A stretch of 64,000 nt of DNA from assembly GCF_009870125.1 (NCBI RefSeq), contig NC_046679.1, forward strand, positions 28,148,001 through 28,212,000, written 5' to 3'. The notes below the pieces were generated by a model. The model saw nothing but the letters and a program-made list of their open reading frames with translations. It ran no database searches and was not told the origin of the DNA. Source of the DNA: Drosophila pseudoobscura. Its lineage: Eukaryota > Arthropoda > Insecta > Diptera > Drosophilidae. This document shows, one piece after another, positions 55,791-64,000 of this stretch (positions within the stretch are counted from its first letter, which is position 1; the number at the start of each line of letters is the position of its first letter). The position numbers were made by a program, and so were the translations under genes.

Positions 55791-57540
55791 AATATGCCTC
55801 TAAAAATGTTTACTTCTACAATTATTAATTATTAATATATCTAGAGGTATTTTTTAAGATGCATCTTCAACTTTTCTTTTCTGTTTCCATAGCAGAATAT
55901 TTTCCAATTATTCCTTGAGCTCAACAAACTTTAAACAAATTTCCACACAAATTTCCTTGAGAGATTGATGTGAAATCCATACTGCAATCAGCGCGAGGGC
56001 GATGTGGGCGTGGCGTTCATTGGGGCACTCCCCAAGTGAAGATTTGGCGCTCATTAAAAGTGAAACAAGATATATTATTCGCTAATGGAACTATCAATTA
56101 TCGCTAGGGAATTCCGTGAATATTCCATCAACACGAATCGAGTAATTAACCAGACAATTATACAGAAAATGTGTGTTAAATAATTAACGAAAAAAATGTT
56201 GCCCCATGTACCGGAATGTGTGGGCGTGGGCGTGGGTGTGGGTGTGTTTGTTTTCCTTATCGATAAACAGATAAGATATCGGAGTAAAAACAACAATCGA
56301 TTGCAGCAGACAGCCAGCAGGGGGAAGGTGACTAATCGATGGAGAGGGAGAGGGAAAACATGGCATTGGCGTGACAGGAAACCACTCGAGACACGACCAC
56401 AGCCCCCAACAAATACATGGTATATCTAGGTATCCATCCAGGACTTAACTTGGGGTTAAACTTAATTAGAGGTAGGAAAAAAGTAGAGGGGAAAAGTGGG
56501 TAAAAAGTGGGAGAAAATTGGATGAAAAGTAGGAGCGGAGCGGAGCGGAAAGGTATGACAATGAATACAATTATTATGGCCACAAAGGGAGGACAAGTGA
56601 GGGTAGGAAAAACCACTTGACAGTGTCGGCAACGCAGGACACACGCAAGGATCATTAATCAAATGTCCAGACAAGTGTAAAGTATGAAAGGAGCCACCGG
56701 CGTCTGCACACAGGAGCCACAGGAGCCAACAGTCTGGAAAAGTCTTGAAAATAAAATGAAGTATGCTCCTTGAACAGTACCCACCGCCCCCCCTTCCCAA
56801 AGAAGGAAGTCCTGCCGCCTGGAGGACACGTAGCAGCGTCGGATGGCAGCGTCTCGTGTATTTTGAAGAGCCATAGCCGTAGGCTCAAACAACACTGCAG
56901 TCGGTCTACTGGTGCCCGGCTCCACCTCCGGTGGCAAGTGCCACTTGAGGCACCTCTGCCTGTTGACAATAAACATTGCGATTTATCCCCCCCCAAAGAC
57001 CGCCCAAACGATGGTGGAAAATGTTAGACAACGAACGCACTTTGTCAGGCATGGGGCATGCCCCAGCAACAAGAGAGCGAGCGAGAAAATCTAATAAGCG
57101 GCTGTTGAAAACAATATTAAGCATCAGCTGGGGGGCAATAGGGGGCAACAGGGGGTGGTGGGGAGCAGGACTCCACCGCATTGTTGACACGGATGACATT
57201 TTAGTGTCCTCCTATCCGGTCCTGTCCCCAGGTGTGATTAATTCACGTATTGTTCGGTGCGTTGCCACCCAAAACGCGCCACACACCAAATGCTGGAGCC
57301 CCCGAGGGCCCAAAGAAGGCGGAGGAGGAGGAAGAGGCGTTGGGCAGCAGAAAACATTCTGTGTAATGGAATTTTCATGGCGTTTCCATTGGGGTCTTCA
57401 TGGGAATCATGACCGGAATGAACAATCGTTTGTGGTTGAGCGGAAAATTTGAGGCAAGCGTGAAAATTGGGGGCGACTGCAAGTGACAGCAAAACACTAA
57501 TTATGGATTCGTAGATGAGTGATTTAAGAGTTTCTTTTGA

Positions 57541-57562
57541 GGGGGGGGGGGGGGGGGGGGGG
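57541..57562 (+). repeat. Poly-G22 tract
   Basis: Twenty-two consecutive G residues, then AGCAG. Confidence 0.9.
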
Positions 57563-57779
57563 AGCAGTGTAAGAGAATCTTTGAAAGATCATTAAAACTA
57601 TTAGGGGTAAAACTTGAGTGTTTTTCCACTTGATGAAAGGAGAAGGGGGGGAGAATGAGCAGCCCGAGAAAATAGAACTGAAGTTTTGTAACGAAATATG
57701 CATATTTCATATTCAATAAAAATATATTATATATTTAAATTGATGTTTTGACAATTTTATTTGTTAAATATTTTATATA

Positions 57780-58280
57780 CCATATTTTTTAATTTTTTTT
57801 GTATAGTTTTTTATTTTTTTAAAGCTTTTATATTTTTATTCCATTTTTTTTATTATATTTTGTATTATATTTTTTATTATATATTTTTTTTATTATATTT
57901 TTTAAAATATTTTTTTTATTATATTTTTTAAAATATTTTTTTTATTATATTTTTTATTATATTTTTTTATATTTATTTATTTTATAAATATATTTCATAT
58001 TTCAATTAAACATTTTTACAATTTTGATTAAATTTATTACAAATTTTAAATGTTTTTTTTTTAAATTTATTTTGATTATTTTCAAATTGTGTTTGTTAAT
58101 ATCTGTTTTTTTTTTGTTTAATTATTTCTTTCTTTATTTGTTATTTTTGTCTTTATTTGCTATTTTTTTTTCATTTGATTTTTTTTTAAATTTTATTATG
58201 TTTTCTATTTTGATTTTTTGTATTATTTTTTTGGTTTAATTTTTTTGTATTTGTATCATTTTTTTATATATTATTTATTA
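57780..58280. repeat. T-rich low-complexity region
   Basis: TTTTTTATTATATTTT tandem units at 57845-57970, then irregular T-rich sequence. Confidence 0.8.
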
Positions 58281-58948
58281 AGGTTTTTCTGTATAGTACA
58301 ATTTAAAATTGTCTTAAATACATTCATGTTTATATCAAAGCGATTTCTATTAAATTTCCTATGTCTGTACGTAAAATCCGAAAATTTAATCTAAATATGA
58401 GTTAATTTCTTTTTTTTATACCATTATTTTCTGGGTGAGAGAAAATAATTATTTTATACAATTAACTATAGATTTAGTTTGATCTATTGCTATATTTGGC
58501 GGCCATTGCCATTACCCTTGTTGCTCTCAATTGAAAACAATTTAAACATCGCTGTAAAAGCAATTTATTTCACTGGGAAAACATTGATTTTCCCTGCATT
58601 TGAAATGCGTGTCAAAATCATGCAGCCATTTGTTGTGCTTGCTTTTCCACCCCCCCTCCCCCCTGAATCTCAACCTTTGAACAGAATTACCTGCCGTATT
58701 ATACAGCAGCCCCTACCGCCGCCTCCCCCTCCCTGGCCTGTCGTCTTTGTTGCTGCCTCGCCATCTCTATGGCTAAGCCCTCTATTGCTCTTTTGCTCCC
58801 CAACCAGCGCCTGCCTTCTCTATATTCCCCACTCATTTATTTAAAGCTCAATTAAATGTTATTTTTAGCATCGTTTCGACTGCTCCGACTGCCGTGTAAT
58901 CATTATATTATTTTAGAGCGTAATTACTAATTTCATGCAATTTTCCAG

Positions 58949-59085
58949 GGCACACGAGAGAGAGGGAGAGCAGGTGGAGAGACGGCCCGGGCGGATCTGT
59001 CTCTCGTGTCCCCACAATTGCCGCACTGAAAATGCACTTGAAATGCAGCACACTGGCTGTTGCTGCTGTTGTGGCACTTGCGGCT
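58949..59085 (+). CDS. Candidate exon encoding a signal peptide (N-terminal part of an unknown gene)
   Basis: The acceptor has a perfect TACTAAT branch-like motif and ends TTTTCCAG. The exon carries about 83 bases of leader, then ATG at 59032 in a good fly context (GAAAATG). The 18 codons read MHLKCSTLAVAAVVALAA, with one basic residue and a hydrophobic core of about 12, as expected for a secretory signal. A GTATGT donor follows in phase 0. The leader carries a TGA that ends any frame entering from the exon at 20870-21474 two bases before this ATG. The rest of the protein must lie to the right, mostly outside the window, so the gene is not identified. Inference from splice signals and composition; 18 codons is too little for homology. 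Confidence 0.4.
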
Positions 59086-62000
59086 GTATGTATGTAGTTC
59101 TGCTGCTGCCACGCGCGGTCTTTACTTTGTGTAAAAATTGAAAATAATTAAACTAGAAATTACTAGAGCGTAGCACTTCACTTGTGCGAGTACTTGGCCC
59201 CCCCCCCCCCCCACTCACCTGTGCGCCCTCGCATTCACATTCGCATACTTGAAACACAAACTAAAACCTAAACTAAAGCACAACTTTCCAGCTTTTCCAA
59301 CTGGCTTTTGTGTTGTGTCCCGTGTTTTTCCATTTATCTGCGGAGGGAGTCCGTGTGTGTGTGTGTGCGTGTGTGTGCGGGTGTGTGGGGCGAATGGGGG
59401 CAAGGTTGTTGCCAGGTGTTGACTAAATTAGATGCCATGCCCATATTTCCAGCGCTTTGTCTTCTGGTCCTTTTGGCACACCGGGTTTGTTAGGGCTAAC
59501 CATCTACTAAAAACTATTCTAATTGAATAGTTATTACTACTACAATGCTCCTTAAATAAATACATATTATACCCACTGATTAGTAGATTCGAATTCGAAG
59601 AAAATTGGATGTAAAAAGGTATTTGATAGATTCGAAAATGCATTGAGCAAAATAATCAGCCCCTAAATAGTAGAAAAAGTGAGGTATCGTATTCCTCCTT
59701 TTTTGAATGTACATAATAAAAAAAAATAATATTCTTTTTCTTTATTTTATTTTTATTTATTCATTTCGCATTTTTTTGTATTTCTTGTATTTCTTAATTA
59801 TACATTTTAATTATTATTTTATAATTTAATTATTTATTTTCGTATAGTGTATTTTTTATATATTTTATTTCTTTTTGAATAGCATTTTTTCTATATTTTT
59901 TTTATTTTTGTATTTTTTTGTATTTAAAAAAATTTTTTTTTTATATTTTTTATTTTATTTTTTTATTTTTTATATTTTTTTCTCTCTATATTTTTAAAAA
60001 TTTTGATTTGTTTTCTATATTTTGTAATAATTTTTGTATTTATTTTTCTTTGTTTTTAATTTTTTAAATTTATATTTCTTTATTTATTATTTTTGTTTCT
60101 ATATTTTTTATTATTTATTTTTCTATATTTTTTATTATTTATTTTTCTATATTTGTTATTTATTTTTCTATGTTTTTTATTTTCTTTTTTTTTCCCCATA
60201 TTTTGTACTCTATTTTGTATTATTTATTTCTCTAATTATCTTACTTATTTCTCTATTTTTTTTTTAATACCAAAACGCCATCCTACACCAAAATTTCAGT
60301 TTCGGGCGAACCCCTAATAAACGCCATTTCATGGACGGCCTTCACCCCCACAAAATCCGTTTTAAATCTCCTTTTTTCGCGTTTGTTTTTACTCTATTAG
60401 CGCCCGCTTTTAATTATTGTTTTTGCAGCAGAAAGCCCTCGTTTTTCCCCTTCTATCGTTTCTGTATTTTTCTGTGCTTTCGATTCCCGATTCGATGCCT
60501 GAAAGTAATGCCTCCGCTAATCCCAAAAAACCAATTAACTGCTTCGACAATTGGCCAAATTTAATGGCATTTCGGCAATGAATGTTTTTCAGCGATAGTT
60601 TTCAGCGACTAATCAGCAGCAGCAGCAGCAGCTGCCGTGGCAGCAACAAAGGGGAGGGGGAGGGGGCAAGCGTGGCAGCTATTGAATAGCATTTGGGGAG
60701 TAGCATTCGATTCGGTAGTGCATTTGAGGGACGGCTCTGGCCGTGCATTTTAGAGGTAAAATCAATTAAAATTACGTTGGGGAAAATCGAAAACAAAAAT
60801 CTATCACGCGTTGAATGCGATGCCAGCTAGAAAATGTGGCACAAACGCATGTTTTCTGGGTGTGTGTGTGTGTGTGTGGGAAACGCAGAAGCAGCCACAG
60901 AAATACGTGCCACACGACAAAAGCTACACTGAAATGAAGAGAAGAAAAGGCAGATCGAATATGGGAATACTCTTTGAAGAAGTTATTGTTTCTAAAAAAC
61001 AACCTGAGCTCTAAAAAAAAACGTGCAAGAAAATAAAAAAATATTTTTAAGAAAATAAAAAGAGTTTGAAGGAAAAATTAAGTGTTTAAGGGAAGAAAAA
61101 TGAGTTTAAAATAAACAAATAAAAGTTTAAAGGAAGAAAAAGGAAGAGCTTGAAGGAAGATAAGAGAAAACAGGCAGATAAAAAGGAGAAAGAATGAAGA
61201 AAAGAGAAAAAAAGAAGACGAAAGAATGAAGAAAAGGGAAAAAGGGAAGAAAAATAGGAAAAAAAATAAATAGCTTAAAAGAAAAAATACTACTTAAAAT
61301 AGAGAAAGATAAGGTGTTTAAAAAGCAGAAGAAAGACTTTTAAAGAAGTCCTTTTAGATTTTCAAGAAAAGACATGTATCTTCTGTCATATCATACCACA
61401 AACCAGCTGAAAATTATGGATACCCCTCTTCAAAGCGTATCAGAGGTACTCTGCCTTATTTACAATAATGAAATGCTGTTGCATGTTGCAAAATCGCTTT
61501 CAAAAAGTTAAAGAAAATATCTAAATTGCCACAGCAAAATATTTTGCCACCAAAAATCAAGCCCCCCCTTCGAAGGCCAAGCGGCAGGGGAGATGGCGGT
61601 GTCGGTCGGGTTTAGAGCTGTCAAATGCTTGTTTCTGAATGGTTCTTAGAATGTTCTTTCAACGCGTTAATAAAACTTTACTCATAAATGTTTCAACTTC
61701 AGTTTTGGTCTGGGCCAACGAAAGTGGGGCTGTAATCCTTTCGGTTTCAGGCGGTTTGTGGTTTGGATTTTCATGTCAAAAGTTATTAAAAATCAATTAA
61801 TTAACAGCATTTCTAATGAGTGGCACACAAATCTTCAACTTAAATGAAATTTTGTGTGAATTTTAAATACGATTTGATAAGGAAAAGAAAGTTAAAGTAT
61901 TTAAAGGCAAAGTAGTGTCAAAGATAAATCTCTCAGAAGCATATTCTTGTACTATTCTGATGATTTTTGGTGGATAGATGGCTTATAGCATTATATATCA

Positions 62001-62578
62001 CTCTTGAAAATTGTAGCCCCGTGTCTTACGAGCAACGAAAGCTATAGATAGATATTTGTTCATGCGTATCTATAACTTTCTAATAATTGCATAAATTAGC
62101 AGAAAATATACCCCCTTTTACGAACCCCTTTTTCGTATCTCTATTGACATTCGTCGTTTATTTGCCATGAAATTAAGGAAATTTCTGTTTTATGTGCAAA
62201 CATTTGCCAAACAATTAAATATTATTTACTTACCGATTTTCATTCTTCTATTTGCAGGTACAGTGTGTGTTTTATTTTTGTACTTTGACTCAAGAAATAC
62301 ACCAGACCCCCCCCACGACCCCTATGTAGTATCTTTTTGTGAATGCGTAAGTCGAACAATATTTTACTTTTGCAAATAAATAATAAAATACACACAACAG
62401 ACACAGTAAAAGAGAGTGAGAGAGAGCGATACAGTAGGCAGAGAGAAAGGCACGTTGCATGAATTTGCAAACCATATAAAATGTGACAGTTGTCATGGGG
62501 CTATGCGACCCGAAGAGTACTCTTCTTTCGGTTTTTCAAATTTACTTTGAAAATAATTAAAAAGTTGGGGAATATTAT

Positions 62579-62765
62579 GGCCTAAATAAAAAAATATATA
62601 TGAAAGAAATAAAAAAATAAAAAAATATGAAAGAAATAAAAAAATAAAAAAATATGAAAGAAATAAAAGAATATACATATATGAAAGAAATAAAAAATAA
62701 AAAAATATATGAAAGAAATAAAAAAAATAAAATAAATATAATAAAAAATAAAATAAGTAAATAAA
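62579..62765. repeat. ~30-bp ATATGAAAGAAATAAAAAAA array
   Basis: Six A-rich units containing ATATGAAAGAAATAAA. Confidence 0.88.
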
Positions 62766-63441
62766 GAAAAAATGTTTCAAATAAAGTATATAATAATTTA
62801 TTTATTATTATTGTTTATTAAATTTTTTTTTTTAAAAAACTATATTTTTGCAGTCATTTTTGGTTTAAGTCTTGTCAAATTCTAATTCTAATTTTTTATA
62901 AACAGCTAGTAAATAATATTGAATAAGGTTCTACCAAATAGGAGCCACATATTTTTTTAATTCTATAAACCACAAGTTTTTTCTTAATTTTTGGTTTAAT
63001 GTTTATGGAATTCTAATGAATTTTGGTAGATGGTTAGACAATAGCATTGTATATCACTCCACCAAAAAGGAGTTATATAGTCTACAGATTGTGCATGCTA
63101 CAGACTTTTCTGAAAGCTAAGAATGCCAAATATATGATCTTTAAAAATATCTTAAAGGTGAAGAATATTAAATTTATTTACTCTGAATTTGATAGACTCC
63201 AAGGCGGATTCAAGTTTTTCCTTAGATGGGCTGAAAGGGCTGTCAAGAACCCAGTATACCCCTGTAACCCTAAGCACTACCCTGTAAAGCACACATTTCT
63301 CTCTCTCGCTCTCTTTGTCTCTCTCTGTGAGTGCCGCTTCGATTTATGTGATTCGAATAAATAACATTTGCTGATCCAATATTATACGTTTCGCTTGTGT
63401 GTGTGTGTCGATTGTCGGATTGTGAAATATGCTTACACTTT

Positions 63442-63466
63442 TTGTTGTTGTTGTTGTTGTTGTTGT
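63442..63466. repeat. (TTG)n microsatellite
   Basis: Eight TTG units. Confidence 0.92.
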
Positions 63467-63515
63467 GCTGCTTTTTTCCCATTCTGTTGTGTGTGTTGTG
63501 TGTGGCTTTTGATAG

Positions 63516-63574
63516 CCAGCCAAACGGGCCGACCGGCCGCATTATGAACTTGACACAGATCCACATACCACACG
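63516..63574 (+). other. Weak candidate exon
   Basis: A GC-richer 59-bp stretch between TTTTGATAG and GTAGGC. It is open in phase 0 (PAKRADRPHYELDTDPHTT), compatible with the upstream signal-peptide exon. A second AG four bases later gives a different open frame (PNGPTGRIMNLTQIHIPH). The acceptor tract is poor. Confidence 0.2.
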
Positions 63575-64000
63575 GTAGGCACTTCATTCGAATACAGAAT
63601 GGATGCACCCCTCAAATATCCGATGATTCCCGAGAACGTGTGAAAAATAAAAAAAGAGTTCATGGCTACAGAATGGGACGGGGGGCGGTGGCCAGGGGAG
63701 AGGTTTAGAGTTACATTTCAATTTCCAGATAGAATTACACAAATGAATGTTGAATGAAAAAGATACATTTTGATGGTTAAATGTTGATGGCATCGATTTG
63801 TATATTGAATTCGTTTCAATTGCACTTAAGAGATGATTTTCCCACACTTTTCGGTTAACCAAATTGCACTTAAACTTGTGTATTTATGACATAGATCTGG
63901 AATTGTTGAACAAAACTCTAGATTTAGGCATTTTCGAAAGGCCAAACACTTTGGGGTCCAATTTACATAACAAATGATTTTTGGGATTTCTGTATCGGCC

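Larger units (their letters stand above)
21475..58948 (+). other. Proposed 37.5-kb first intron with a recursive splice site
   Basis: Begins GTAAGA and ends TTACTAAT..TTTTCCAG. Apart from a nested eIF1 gene it shows no long conserved coding sequence; it is AT-rich, full of microsatellites and low-complexity tandem arrays. The ratchet site at 40027/40028 divides it into 18,553 and 18,921 bp. It could alternatively be intergenic DNA between two genes. Confidence 0.45.
59086..64000 (+). other. Proposed second intron or intergenic DNA to window end
   Basis: No long coding sequence. Contains a C-run (59198-59212), (GT)n tracts (about 59350 and 60859-60877), a T-rich block (59740-60260), an A/G-rich block (61010-61340), a GAAAGAAATAAAAAAATAAA array (62579-62765), a (TTG)n tract (63442-63466), a weaker ratchet-like site at 62257/62258 and a possible small exon at 63516-63574. 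Confidence 0.4.

Noticed and set aside
59209..59338. Minus-strand exon ending CACAG|GTGAGT
   Set aside because: Splice-like ends exist, but all frames contain stops and the flanks are G-run and GT microsatellite; at best a non-coding exon with no other support.
60426..60583. Open frame after TTTTTGCAG (QKALVFPLLS..)
   Set aside because: Good acceptor and about 50 open codons, but no credible donor, no domain and composition like the surrounding DNA.

Overview
The window looks like Drosophila genomic DNA. Short introns of 50-72 bp interrupt proteins that I recognise as fly orthologues, Helitron/DINE-like dispersed repeats are present, and a compact gene cluster gives way to a long AT-rich region full of microsatellites. 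Gene content (Nfrkb, XNP, MED28, Vps33B) matches, from memory, the region around cytological 96E on D. melanogaster 3R (Muller element E). Divergence and repeat type suggest a species outside the melanogaster subgroup, perhaps obscura-like; that is an inference.

Left part (1-19.4 kb): a dense cluster. Nfrkb (INO80 subunit, minus strand, cut by the left edge) and XNP/dATRX (Snf2 ATPase, plus strand) diverge from a 1.1-kb intergenic region. Next comes an RCC1-type Ran exchange factor (plus), a 2.4-kb Mutator-like DNA transposon containing a FLYWCH zinc-finger ORF and smaller nested elements, then MED28 (minus), a mitochondrial neugrin homologue (plus) and Vps33B (minus). MED28 and neugrin share a 375-bp promoter region. 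Neugrin and Vps33B converge with overlapping 3' UTR signals. Several products act in chromatin or transcription (INO80, ATRX, RCC1, Mediator), but nothing shows them to be one pathway.

Middle (19.4-21.5 kb): a repeat-rich stretch includes an inverted second copy of a ~210-bp sequence that also lies between MED28 and neugrin. It is followed by what looks like a promoter and non-coding first exon ending at a consensus donor (21474/21475).

Right part (21.5-64 kb): no long conserved coding exon except an intact, intronless eIF1 gene on the minus strand (34.0-34.35 kb). I interpret most of it as a very large intron of a plus-strand gene. The donor at 21475 would pair, through a textbook recursive splice (ratchet) site at 40027/40028, with an acceptor at 58948/58949. 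That acceptor opens a small exon encoding a signal-peptide-like start (MHLKCSTLAVAAVVALAA) followed by a GTATGT donor. The ratchet site splits the proposed 37.5-kb intron almost in half (18.55 and 18.92 kb). The host gene's identity is unknown because its body lies beyond the right edge. The intron carries a DINE/Helitron-like element, several tandem arrays (12, 15, 20, 43 and ~150-bp units) and recurrent clusters of an AGTATTT motif.
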